From assembly GCF_001650025.1 (NCBI RefSeq), contig NZ_LVVY01000090.1, positions 1 to 62,243 of the forward strand: a stretch of 62,243 nt of DNA. The letters are read 5' to 3'. A program made the position numbers and the translations under genes. The notes below the pieces were generated by a model. The model was not told the origin of the DNA, searched no databases, and saw only the letters and a program-made list of their open reading frames with translations. The DNA is from Devosia elaeis (GTDB taxonomy: Bacteria > Pseudomonadota > Alphaproteobacteria > Rhizobiales > Devosiaceae). This document shows, one piece after another, positions 17,252 through 25,184 of this stretch (within the stretch, counting starts at the first letter, position 1; the number at the start of each line of letters is the position of its first letter).

Positions 17252-17333
17252 CGTCGTTGCCGGGCTTGTCCCGGCAATCCACGCGATATCGTGATATCCC
17301 ATGGACCACCGGGACAAGCCCGGTGGTGACGAA
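17252..17333. repeat. Paired hairpin repeat (family B)
   Basis: Two hairpins: TTGCCGGG-CTTGT-CCCGGCAA (17257-17277) and ACCACCGGG-ACAAG-CCCGGTGGT (17305-17327). The same CCGGG-CTTGT-CCCGG core recurs at 24341-24422 and 25127-25165. It lies between convergent genes. Confidence 0.75.
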
Positions 17334-17397
17334 GGAGGGGATGGTTTTCAGGACGATCGACGGGGGCTCATTCCGAATACGCTCGGATGTCTGTGCC

Positions 17398-18678
17398 CTA
17401 AAGCCGGACCAGGCCTTTCACGTCCACCGGCAGGCCGGTCTCGAAGCTCTTGTTGGCGGCGATGCCGGTGAGGATGGAGAGGGCGCCGTCGCGGTGATTG
17501 GCGCCGTAGCCGGGGCGCGGGGTCGCGTTGCCGAAGATTTCCTCGAGCATGATCTTGTCGCCGCCGCCATGGCCGCCTTCGCCGTGCTTGACCGGGACCA
17601 CGCGCGGCTCGCCATGCAGCGGGAAGTGGTAGAGTTTCACGCCCTTGGCGGCGCCTTCGGTCTCCGAGCCGGCGCCGGCATTGATGTAGGAATTCTCGTG
17701 CACGGTGAGTTCGAGCCGGCCGCCGGTGCCGTTGATGGCGACGTTGAAGCCTTCCCAGGGGGCATAGGCATAGAGCGAATAGGTCATCACCGCCTTGTTG
17801 GCATAGCGGACCATGACGCTCATCGTGTCCTCGATGGAAATGCCGTCGCCGAAGACGTTCTGGTCGCGCTGGTAGCCGTCTTCCTTTTCGGCGTCCCAGT
17901 AGAGGCCCTTCTGGACCGGGGTGGAGGTGAGGTCGATGGCGAAGGGGTCGTTCTTCGCCGCCTCGACGCCGGTGGTGCGGGTATAGGGGGTGAAGACGCC
18001 GCGTTCCTCGGCATTGGCGCGGCCATAGAATTTGAGGTCGCCCATGGCGAAGACGGTGTCGGGCCTGGTGCCGAGCCAGAAATTGACCAGGTCGAAATGG
18101 TGGGTGGACTTGTGGACCATGAGGCCGCCGGAATTGCGCTTGTCGCGGTGCCAGCGGCGGAAGTAGTCGGCGCCGTGGCGGGTATCGAGCAGCCATTCGA
18201 AATGAACGGACGTGACCTTGCCGATGGCGCCTTCGGCGATCAGCTCACGCAGGGCCGAATTGTGCGGGGCATAGCGATAATTGAAGGTGACGCGGACATT
18301 GCGGCCGGTGCGCTCGACGGCGTCTAGAATGGCCTGGCACTTTTCCGGATCGGTGGTCATCGGCTTTTCGGTGATGACGTCGCAACCGGCTTCGAGCGCG
18401 GCGATGATATAGTGGTGGTGGGTGCGGTCGATGGAGGTGACGATGATCGTCGAGGGCTTGTGCTCGGCAATCATGCGGGGGAAATCGGCGGCTTTATAGG
18501 TGGGCAGGGCGGTGCCGCCCAATTCCTCGACGATGACCTTGTTGGTGAAATCCATGCGCACCTGATTGGTGTCGCACAGGGCGACCAGCCGCGATTGGTC
18601 CTTGTGCGGGCCCAGAATGGCCTCGTAGAACATGCGCGCACGACCTCCGGTCCCCACCAGCGCGTAGGTCTTGGTCAT
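17398..18678 (-). CDS. Gfo/Idh/MocA family oxidoreductase
   Basis: A 426-residue NAD(P)-dependent oxidoreductase. The dinucleotide-binding motif is in YALVGTGGRARM at the N-terminus, and EKPMTTD carries the family's Lys-Pro. The C-terminal domain includes HKSTHHFDLVNFW, with the conserved catalytic-region histidines. At 426 residues it is at the long end for the family, and relatives of this size are often found with sugar or cyclitol catabolism genes. It is divergent from a GntR regulator 218 bp away, which probably controls it. No sugar importer is adjacent, so the substrate stays unknown. Confidence 0.9.
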   Translation of the reverse strand: MTKTYALVGTGGRARMFYEAILGPHKDQSRLVALCDTNQVRMDFTNKVIVEELGGTALPTYKAADFPRMIAEHKPSTIIVTSIDRTHHHYIIAALEAGCDVITEKPMTTDPEKCQAILDAVERTGRNVRVTFNYRYAPHNSALRELIAEGAIGKVTSVHFEWLLDTRHGADYFRRWHRDKRNSGGLMVHKSTHHFDLVNFWLGTRPDTVFAMGDLKFYGRANAEERGVFTPYTRTTGVEAAKNDPFAIDLTSTPVQKGLYWDAEKEDGYQRDQNVFGDGISIEDTMSVMVRYANKAVMTYSLYAYAPWEGFNVAINGTGGRLELTVHENSYINAGAGSETEGAAKGVKLYHFPLHGEPRVVPVKHGEGGHGGGDKIMLEEIFGNATPRPGYGANHRDGALSILTGIAANKSFETGLPVDVKGLVRL

Positions 18679-18896
18679 TCAGTTCCTCCGGTATTGTCAG
18701 ACTAAGATCGGCCCAGGGGGCTCGGTTCCGGTATCTACCATACAAGATTGCGGAAGGGCAGATTTTCTTTCTACAATCGGCGGCGTGTCCGGCCTGGCAA
18801 TGTCGCGTTGCGGCGGGCAGAATCCTGTGGACGCGCGCAAGCGAGGGGAAGCCAGGACCCGGTGGGGATTCCATGGTCGGACGAGAGGAATCAGTC

Positions 18897-19574
18897 ATGG
18901 CCGTCACGGCGCCGGAAGCAAACGAAGAGACCATGGCGATGCGCGTCGTCGCGGCGCTGCGCGACGAGATCGTCACCATGGCGCTGAAGCCCGGCGACGT
19001 GATTTCGGAAAGCGACATTGCCGGCCGCTATGGCGTGTCGCGCCAGCCGGTGCGGGAGGCTTTCATCCGGCTGGCCCAGCAGGGGCTGCTGCTGATCCGG
19101 CCCAAGCGCGCCACCGTGGTCAAGAAAATCTCGCCCGACGGGGTGCGGCAGAGCCGGTTCATCCGCGAAAGCATCGAGGTGGAAATCATCCGCCGCGTCG
19201 CCGGCCAGCCGGGACCGGATGCGGCCGGGGTGCTGGACGGGCTGATCGCCGACCAGGAGGCAGCCTCCGCCGCCAATGACAGTCGGCGCTTCCATATCCT
19301 GGACGAATTGTTCCACCGCACATTGGCGCGGCTGGCAGGCGTCGAATATGCCTGGCAATTGATCGACGACCACAAGATGCAGCTCGACCGGGTCCGCTAT
19401 CTGACGCTGGGCGTCTCGTCGAGCCAGCGGGCGATCGCCGAGCACAAGGAAATCGCCGCGGCGGTGGGCCGGGCCGATCCGGCATCGGCCGAGGCGGCGA
19501 TGCGCGCGCACCTGGCCCGGGCCGAAGTGCTGCTCAACCAGACGATCAGCGATTTTCCCGATTATTTCGAATAG
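18897..19574 (+). CDS. GntR family transcriptional regulator (FCD-type)
   Basis: A 225-residue regulator: winged helix in ESDIAGRYGVSRQPVREAFIRL (about residues 43-64) and an all-helical FCD effector domain with conserved His (FHRTLARLAG, EHKEIAAAV) that usually binds a metal and small organic acids or sugar acids. GAGAGGAATC precedes the ATG at 18897; an ATG 24 nt earlier is worse placed. The divergent Gfo/Idh gene is the likely target. The region between them contains CTACCATACAAG near 18740, which loosely resembles an FCD-type operator. Confidence 0.92.
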   Translation: MAVTAPEANEETMAMRVVAALRDEIVTMALKPGDVISESDIAGRYGVSRQPVREAFIRLAQQGLLLIRPKRATVVKKISPDGVRQSRFIRESIEVEIIRRVAGQPGPDAAGVLDGLIADQEAASAANDSRRFHILDELFHRTLARLAGVEYAWQLIDDHKMQLDRVRYLTLGVSSSQRAIAEHKEIAAAVGRADPASAEAAMRAHLARAEVLLNQTISDFPDYFE

Positions 19575-19662
19575 GCGGCCGGCCGGCGGCGGTCCTGCCC
19601 TTGTCCTCGTGCGGGCGGGCCCATAGGTTGCGCCCGAGAACGATTGCGACCGGGAGGCAGGG

Positions 19663-20637
19663 ATGAAGACGCGGCGGCTGGGCAAGACCGGATATGCGGT
19701 GAGCGAGATCGGGTTGGGCTGCTGGCAACTCGGCGGCGATTTCGGGCCCTTGGGCGACGAGACGGCGGAGGCCATTCTCACCCATGCCGCGAACGCCGGC
19801 ATCACCTTCTGGGACAGCGCCGATGTCTATGGCGGCGGGCTGAGCGAAAGCCGGATCGGGGCGCATGTCCGGGGCCCCGACATCACGGTCGCCACCAAGG
19901 TGGGGCGCGGGGCGGGCCTGTTTCCCAACAAATATACCAAGCAGGGCCTGCGCGAGAGCCTCATGGGTTCGGCCAGGCGGCTGGGCGTGACCAGGCTGGA
20001 CCTGGCGCAATTGCATTGCGTGCCCACCGAAGTGCTGCGCGACGGGGCCATTTTCGGCTGGATGGACGAGTTGCAGGCCGAGGGGCTGGTGCGCCATTGG
20101 GGCGCGAGCGTGGAGACCATCGAGGAGGGACTGCTCTGCCTCGAACAGCCCGGCTGCGCCACGCTGCAGATCATCTTCAACCTGTTCCGGCAGGATGCCG
20201 CCGAGCAATTGCTGCCCCGGGCGGCGGAACAGGATGTGGGCATCATCGTGCGCCTGCCGCTGGCCAGCGGTCTATTGAGCGGCAAGTTCGACAAAAATAC
20301 CCGGTTCGAGGCGGGCGACCACCGCAATTACAATCGCGACGGCGCTGCCTTTTCGGTGGGCGAGACCTTTTCGGGCATCCCCTTCGAGCGCGGCGTGGAA
20401 CTGGTGCAGGAGCTGCGGGGTCTGTCGCCCGAGGGCATGCCGATGAGCCAGTTCGCCCTGCGCTGGATCCTCGACCATCCGCAGGTATCGACGGTGATCG
20501 CGGGGGTCAGCAAGCCCGAGCAGATCGCCGACAACGTGGCCGCCAGCGAGCGCAAAAGCCTGTTCCCCGCGCTGATGATGCAGCTGGGCGAATGGTATCG
20601 GAGCGAAGTGAAGCCGGAAATCCGCGGCGGGGTTTAG
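19663..20637 (+). CDS. Aldo/keto reductase
   Basis: A 324-residue AKR-fold protein: MKTRRLGKTGYAVSEIGLGCWQLGG at the N-terminus, WDSADVYGGGLSES with the catalytic Asp-Tyr pair, ATKVGRG with the Lys, and TVIAGVSKPEQI near the NADPH site. It reduces an aldehyde or ketone group, or oxidises a sugar, with NADP(H). It is 88 bp after the GntR gene on the same strand and could be part of the same sugar-related locus as the Gfo/Idh enzyme. It is convergent with brnA, 9 bp between stops. Confidence 0.92.
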   Translation: MKTRRLGKTGYAVSEIGLGCWQLGGDFGPLGDETAEAILTHAANAGITFWDSADVYGGGLSESRIGAHVRGPDITVATKVGRGAGLFPNKYTKQGLRESLMGSARRLGVTRLDLAQLHCVPTEVLRDGAIFGWMDELQAEGLVRHWGASVETIEEGLLCLEQPGCATLQIIFNLFRQDAAEQLLPRAAEQDVGIIVRLPLASGLLSGKFDKNTRFEAGDHRNYNRDGAAFSVGETFSGIPFERGVELVQELRGLSPEGMPMSQFALRWILDHPQVSTVIAGVSKPEQIADNVAASERKSLFPALMMQLGEWYRSEVKPEIRGGV

Positions 20638-20646
20638 TTTCGCGGA

Positions 20647-20970
20647 TCAGCCAGCCTTGCGGGCGGGCTTCGGATCGGACGTCTGGGTGGACGCTTCCTT
20701 AGCCCTCTGGGCCTTCACATAAGCCTTGAGGACGTCCTGCATGCGGGTGATGTGGCCCTTACCCTGGCGTTTAAAGAAGAAGAAGACGTCGGCGTCCAGC
20801 TTCAGATGAACGGACGTCTTTCCCTGAGGGTCGATCAGAACGGCGTTCTCCCAAAAACTGTCGGGGAGGTCGGGGCCCTCGGGCGCGTCAGGATTGTGGT
20901 AGAGCTCACCCCTGTCCTTCATCGCCCTGATCTCTGCGAGCGTAGCCCGCTTGATATTTTCTTCGGTCAT
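20647..20970 (-). CDS. brnA: BrnA family antitoxin
   Basis: A 107-residue BrnA-type antitoxin. The N-terminal part (NIKRATLAEIRAMKDRGEL, then DLPDSFWENAVLI) and the C-terminal ribbon-helix-helix-like region (KTSVHLKLDADVFFFFKRQGK...VLKAYVKAQ) match the family. BrnA neutralises BrnT and, as a dimer, represses the operon. Its ATG (20970) lies inside the 3' end of brnT, a 65-nt overlap, so the pair is translated from one mRNA. GGAGG sits 5 nt before the ATG, inside the toxin frame. The C-terminal tail is long and Lys/Ala rich. Confidence 0.88.
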   Translation of the reverse strand: MTEENIKRATLAEIRAMKDRGELYHNPDAPEGPDLPDSFWENAVLIDPQGKTSVHLKLDADVFFFFKRQGKGHITRMQDVLKAYVKAQRAKEASTQTSDPKPARKAG

Positions 20971-21208
20971 GTCGGCCTCCTTGCCAGGCAGAGATCAGCC
21001 TCGTTCGCTCACCGCGTCGGGCATGGATGAGGACATAGCAAACGTCATCCACCATGCCGGTGGACCTGAAACGCACCTCCCCATAGTCGAAGCGGTCGTC
21101 CAATTCTGTAAAAACCCAGCTTTCAAAGATGAGCAAAGCGTCGAGCAGGTCGACATCATGCTTCTCGATGTTCGAAAGCCGTTTTGCCTCGTCCCACTCG
21201 AATTCCAT
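20906..21208 (-). CDS. brnT: BrnT family ribonuclease toxin
   Basis: A 100-residue BrnT toxin, a RelE-fold ribonuclease. FEWDEAKRLSNIEKHDVD at the N-terminus and the later DYGEVRFRSTGMVDDVCYVLIHARRG stretch are family hallmarks. In typical BrnT proteins ISA is followed by Arg-Lys; here it is ISAWQGGRHDRRKY, so one expected basic pair is changed, and activity may differ. GGAGCCATCGG precedes ATG 21208. The 3' end overlaps brnA. The base composition around this gene is lower in GC than in its neighbours, in keeping with acquisition by transfer. Confidence 0.85.
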   Translation of the reverse strand: MEFEWDEAKRLSNIEKHDVDLLDALLIFESWVFTELDDRFDYGEVRFRSTGMVDDVCYVLIHARRGERTRLISAWQGGRHDRRKYQAGYARRDQGDEGQG

Positions 21209-21250
21209 CCGATGGCTCCGGTTGCTTTTGTCCTTGCATCCGCTTTGTCC

Positions 21251-21304
21251 GATAAGTCGGGAGAGCCAAGTAAGTCAGGAAAGCCAGATAAGTTAGGTAT
21301 CAAG
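21251..21304. repeat. Three degenerate 18-bp direct repeats in the brnT leader
   Basis: Units start at 21251 (GATAAGTCGGGAGAGCCA), 21269 (AGTAAGTCAGGAAAGCCA) and 21287 (GATAAGTTAGGTATCAAG). The first two differ at five positions; the third is weaker. They lie between the brnTA promoter and the brnT start, so they would form part of the untranslated leader. Confidence 0.65.
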
Positions 21305-21321
21305 CGTCGATGCGCAATCTT

Positions 21322-21351
21322 TGTGTACACGAAAAGTGTACACTTTGTCAA
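21322..21351 (-). promoter_or_regulatory. brnTA promoter with overlapping double-palindrome operator
   Basis: On the minus strand, TTGACA (21351-21346) and TACACA (21327-21322) are 18 bp apart. Two copies of the palindrome GTGTACAC (21323-21330 and 21336-21343, centres 13 bp apart) cover the spacer and -10. This is what is expected for autorepression by the BrnA-BrnT complex. Confidence 0.7.
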
Positions 21352-21425
21352 TCCATCCGTCTCCTCTAGCGATCCGGGCCGTCCGCACCTAGGTTAGGGC
21401 ACCCAAGACCAAGAAGAGTAGCCTC

Positions 21426-24332
21426 ATGTCTCATCCTGCCTTCGAGCTCGTCCGTGACGAGACAATCGCCGAGATCAATTCGCAAGCGAGGCTCTATCGG
21501 CACAGGAAGACGGGGGCGGAGGTGCTCAGCCTCGTCAATGACGACGAGAACAAGGTATTCGGCATCACCTTCAAGACGCCGCCCGAGGATTCGACCGGGA
21601 TCGCGCATATCCTCGAACATTCGGTGCTGTGCGGGAGCCGGAAATATCCGGTCAAGAAGCCGTTCGTGGAGCTGCTGAAAGGCTCCATGCACACCTTCCT
21701 CAATGCCATGACCTTTCCGGACAAGACCGCCTATCCGGTGGCCAGCCAGAATCTCAAGGACTTTTATAACCTTGTGGATGTGTATCTGGATGCGGTGTTG
21801 TTCCCCCTGATTTCCGAGGACACGTTCGAGCAGGAAGGCTGGCATTACGAGCTCGAAAGCCTCGATGCGCCGCTGGTCTACAAGGGCGTTGTGTTCAACG
21901 AGATGAAGGGAGTCTATTCCTCGCCCGATTCGGTGATGCACACGCTGAGCCAGAACGCGCTCTATCCCGACATCACCTATGGCAAGAGCTCGGGGGGCGA
22001 TCCCAAGGTCATCCCGGAGCTGACCTATGAGCAGTTCAAGCGCTTCCACCAGACCTATTATCATCCCTCCAATGCGCGGGTGGTGTTTGCCGGCGACGAT
22101 GCGCCGGACAAGCGGCTCGAGATTCTCGACGGCTATTTCAGCCAGTTCGAGAGAAATGCGGTGGATGCCGAGGTGAAATTGCAGCCGCGCTGGAACGCGC
22201 CGCGGCAGGTTTCGGGCACCTATGCCGGCACGATCGACGATGAAAAGCGGCGCGACGGCATGGTCAGCGTCAACTGGATGCTGGACCCGCCGGAAAACCG
22301 CGACGAAATGCTGAGCCATGGCATGCTGAGCTATCTGCTGGCGGGCAATCCGGCGGCGCCGCTGCGCAAGAAGCTGACCGAGAGCGGGCTGGGCGAAGGC
22401 ATGATCGGGGGCGGGATCGCCTCCCATCTCCGCCAGCCCATGGGAAGTTTCGGGCTCAAGGGCGCCGATCCGGCCGATGCGGGAAAAATCGAAAATCTGG
22501 TGCTGGACGGGCTGGCCGAGATCGCGGAAACGGGGTTCTCGGCCGAGCAGATCGAGGCGGCGATCAATACCTTCGAGTTCAACCTGCGCGAGCAGAATAC
22601 CGGCGCCTATCCGCGCGGCATGAGCTATATGTTCAACGCGCTGGGCACCTGGTTGCATGGCGGGGACCCGCTGGCGCCGCTGCGCTTCGAGACGGCGCTT
22701 GCCGCGCTCAAGGACAAGGCGGGGCAGGGGCATTTCGAAAAGGAAATCCGCCGGCTCTTCCTCGACAATCCGCATCGGGTGACGGCGACGCTCGAGGCCG
22801 ATCCGGAGCAGGGCGCGCGCGAGGCCAAGGCGGAGGCGGACAAGCTCGCCCATGTGCGGGCGGAGCTGAGCGAGGCCGACCGGCGGGCCGTGCTGGAGCG
22901 GACCGAGCGGCTCAAGGCGTTGCAGGAAAGCGTCGACAAGCCGGAAGACCTGGCGAAAATCCCGACGCTGACCCTGGCCGATCTCGACCGCGATATCCGC
23001 ACAGTTCCGACCGAGGAAAGCCGGGTGGGCGGGGTGCGGACGCTCTATCACGACCTGCCGACGCTGGGCATTCTCTATCTCGATGTCGGGTTCGACCTGC
23101 ATGTGCTGGACAAGGACCTGCTGCCCTATCTGCCGCTGTTCGGCCGTGCGCTGTTGCAGACCGGCACGGGCAAGGAAGATTTCGTGTCGCTGACGCAGAG
23201 GATCGGGCGGACGACAGGCGGCATCGCCCAGCACCGGGCGCTGGCGACACGTCAGGACGGCACGGGCACGGCGGCCTGGTTCTTCCTGTCCGGCAAGGCG
23301 GTGCCCGACAGGTTCGGCGACATGCTGGGCATTTTCAACGATGTGCTGCTCGATGCGCGTTTGGACAATCGCGAGCGGTTCCGGCAGATGGCGCTGGAGG
23401 AAAAGGCCGGGTTCGAGGCGCGGCTGGTGCCCAGCGGCAATGCCATTGTCGATACGCGCATCAAGGCCGGGCTGACCGAGGCGGGCTGGATCGCCGAACA
23501 GATGAGCGGGGTCTCCTATGGCCTGTTCCTCAAGGACCTGGTCAAGCGGATCGACAGCGATTGGGAGGGCGTCGAGGCCACGCTGCGCAGAATTCGTGAC
23601 CGGTTGTTCAATCGCGGGCGCATGGTGATCAATCTCACCGCCGATGGCGCCTTGTGGCCAAGGGCGCGCGGCGAGCTGGCCGGCTTTGCCGGCGGGTTGC
23701 CGGATGCGGCGCATGCCGATGCCGATTGGCGCCATGACTTCGCGCCGAAGAACGAGGGCCTAGTGATCCCGGCCCAGGTCAATTATGTCGGCAAGGGCGC
23801 CAATCTCAAGGCGCTCGGCTTCGCGCTGAGCGCGGCCTCGGCGGTGGCTTTGCGGCTGCTCAACACCACCTATCTCTGGGACAAGGTGCGGGTGCAGGGC
23901 GGGGCCTATGGCGGATCGAGCCGGTTCGACCTCAGCTCGGGCAATTTCGCCTTTCTCTCCTATCGCGATCCCAATCTGCTCAAGACGCTCGACGCCTATG
24001 ACGGCGCCGCCAAGGCCCTGCGCGCCGAAATCGGGGAAACGGACCTGGTGCGCTCGGTGATCGGGGTGGTGGGCGACCTCGACCGGCCCGAATTCGTCGA
24101 TGCCAAGGGCTATTCGGCCATGTGGCGGATCTTGAACGGCACGACGGACAAGTTGCGCCAGCAGCGGCGCGACGAAATCCTGGGCACCAGCCGCGCCGAT
24201 TTCCTGGCGCTGGCCGAGGCGATCGAGGCCGTGGCGGCAGAAGGCCATGTCGTGGTGCTGGGCGGGGAAGCGGCGACCAACGCGGCGAACGAGCAGCGGC
24301 CGGGCCTGTTGGCGGTGAGCAAGGCGGTTTGA
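21426..24332 (+). CDS. M16C insulinase-family metalloprotease (PreP-like)
   Basis: A 968-residue M16C peptidase. The inverted zinc motif HILEH is at residues 61-65, and the third ligand is probably E159 in NEMKG. C69 in HSVLCGS corresponds to the conserved Cys of PreP. The length and four-domain build fit presequence protease, a clam-shaped enzyme that digests peptides up to about 65 residues. There is no signal peptide, so it is probably a cytoplasmic peptide-clearing enzyme. It begins 75 bp after the brnTA promoter on the other strand. Confidence 0.93.
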   Translation: MSHPAFELVRDETIAEINSQARLYRHRKTGAEVLSLVNDDENKVFGITFKTPPEDSTGIAHILEHSVLCGSRKYPVKKPFVELLKGSMHTFLNAMTFPDKTAYPVASQNLKDFYNLVDVYLDAVLFPLISEDTFEQEGWHYELESLDAPLVYKGVVFNEMKGVYSSPDSVMHTLSQNALYPDITYGKSSGGDPKVIPELTYEQFKRFHQTYYHPSNARVVFAGDDAPDKRLEILDGYFSQFERNAVDAEVKLQPRWNAPRQVSGTYAGTIDDEKRRDGMVSVNWMLDPPENRDEMLSHGMLSYLLAGNPAAPLRKKLTESGLGEGMIGGGIASHLRQPMGSFGLKGADPADAGKIENLVLDGLAEIAETGFSAEQIEAAINTFEFNLREQNTGAYPRGMSYMFNALGTWLHGGDPLAPLRFETALAALKDKAGQGHFEKEIRRLFLDNPHRVTATLEADPEQGAREAKAEADKLAHVRAELSEADRRAVLERTERLKALQESVDKPEDLAKIPTLTLADLDRDIRTVPTEESRVGGVRTLYHDLPTLGILYLDVGFDLHVLDKDLLPYLPLFGRALLQTGTGKEDFVSLTQRIGRTTGGIAQHRALATRQDGTGTAAWFFLSGKAVPDRFGDMLGIFNDVLLDARLDNRERFRQMALEEKAGFEARLVPSGNAIVDTRIKAGLTEAGWIAEQMSGVSYGLFLKDLVKRIDSDWEGVEATLRRIRDRLFNRGRMVINLTADGALWPRARGELAGFAGGLPDAAHADADWRHDFAPKNEGLVIPAQVNYVGKGANLKALGFALSAASAVALRLLNTTYLWDKVRVQGGAYGGSSRFDLSSGNFAFLSYRDPNLLKTLDAYDGAAKALRAEIGETDLVRSVIGVVGDLDRPEFVDAKGYSAMWRILNGTTDKLRQQRRDEILGTSRADFLALAEAIEAVAAEGHVVVLGGEAATNAANEQRPGLLAVSKAV

Positions 24333-24340
24333 GCGGAGAC

Positions 24341-24422
24341 ATGGATTGCCCGGACGAGCCGGGCAATGACGAGCCTTAAAATCCAGACACTCGTCATCGC
24401 CGGGCTTGTCCCGGCGATCCAT
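24341..24422. repeat. Large inverted repeat (family B)
   Basis: ATGGATTGCCCGGACGAGCC...GACGAG on the left and CTCGTCATCGCCGGGCTTGT...GATCCAT on the right pair over most of their length, and each half also folds on itself. It may end the protease transcript. Confidence 0.7.
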
Positions 24423-24486
24423 TTTTGGCGGACTGGAACGCTGGTGTTCTAGCAGCGTTTCGAATGCCGAAAGGACGCATCCACAC

Positions 24487-25089
24487 ATGACAGGAAGCCA
24501 GGAAGGCGCGCTGGGCCGGCTCGTGCGCAAGGTCGAGGAGCGCGCGGCGGCCGGCGAGGATGTGTCGATCGGGCTGATCCAGCGCATTGCCGGACAGCGC
24601 GCGGCCGGGCCGATGCTGCTGCTGCCGGCGCTGATCGTGGTGTCGCCGCTGAGCATCGTTCCGGGCCTGCCGACATTGGTGGGGCTCAATACGATATTGG
24701 TGGCGGGGCAGATCGCGCTGGGGCGCGAGCAGGTCTGGCTGCCCAAATGGCTGACCGAGCGCTGCATTTCGGCCAGGCATGCGCAGAAATTGCTGAAATT
24801 CCTGCGGCCGGTGAGCCGGATGGCCGACGGCATGGTCCGGCGCCGGGCGCGGTTCATGACCGGCACGGTGATGCGTCGGATCGGCGCGGTCGTGTGCGTG
24901 CTGGTGGGCGCGATCATGCCGCTGCTGGAATTCGTGCCCTTCACCTCGACCTGGGCGGCGAGCATCATCGCGGTCTATGCCCTGGCGATCACGGCGCGCG
25001 ACGGCCTGCTGGCCATGGCCTGGACCGGATTGGTGGGCGGCGCGCTGGCGCTGGGCTGGATGCTGCTCAAAGTGTGGGGCCTGGGGTGA
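24487..25089 (+). CDS. ExoD family membrane protein
   Basis: A 200-residue ExoD-domain protein. An amphipathic N-terminal region is followed by hydrophobic spans PMLLLPALIVVSPLSIVPGLP, GLNTILVAGQIAL, then after a basic segment (MVRRRARFM) VVCVLVGAIMPLLEFVPF, ASIIAVYALAITARDG and GLVGGALALGWMLL. ExoD was named for an exopolysaccharide defect in rhizobia, but the molecular role is unknown. The start ATG 24487 has only a distant AAAGGA. It stands alone between two inverted repeats. Confidence 0.88.
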   Translation: MTGSQEGALGRLVRKVEERAAAGEDVSIGLIQRIAGQRAAGPMLLLPALIVVSPLSIVPGLPTLVGLNTILVAGQIALGREQVWLPKWLTERCISARHAQKLLKFLRPVSRMADGMVRRRARFMTGTVMRRIGAVVCVLVGAIMPLLEFVPFTSTWAASIIAVYALAITARDGLLAMAWTGLVGGALALGWMLLKVWGLG

Positions 25090-25126
25090 GGATCGTTTTC
25101 GCCTGAGTTTTGCGCGATGTTTCCTC

Positions 25127-25165
25127 CCATCGTCATTGCCGGGACAAGCCCGGCAATGACGATGG
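25127..25165. terminator. Perfect 17-bp palindrome between convergent genes (family B)
   Basis: Perfect 17-bp arms (25127-25143 and 25149-25165, inner part CATTGCCGGG/CCCGGCAATG) around loop ACAAG. It is placed to stop transcripts from both sides, though only short A/T runs flank it. Confidence 0.6.
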
Positions 25166-25184
25166 AAAAGGGGCGGGCTGTCGC

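Noticed and set aside
20600..21425. A larger genomic island or prophage around brnTA
   Set aside because: Only the two toxin-antitoxin genes and their leader look different in composition. Both sides are ordinary metabolic genes, and no integrase, tRNA junction or direct-repeat ends were found.
21366..23735. A 789-codon minus-strand frame opposite the M16C protease
   Set aside because: No recognisable motifs, and Arg/His/Leu-rich composition. The plus-strand frame has the zinc motif and family length.
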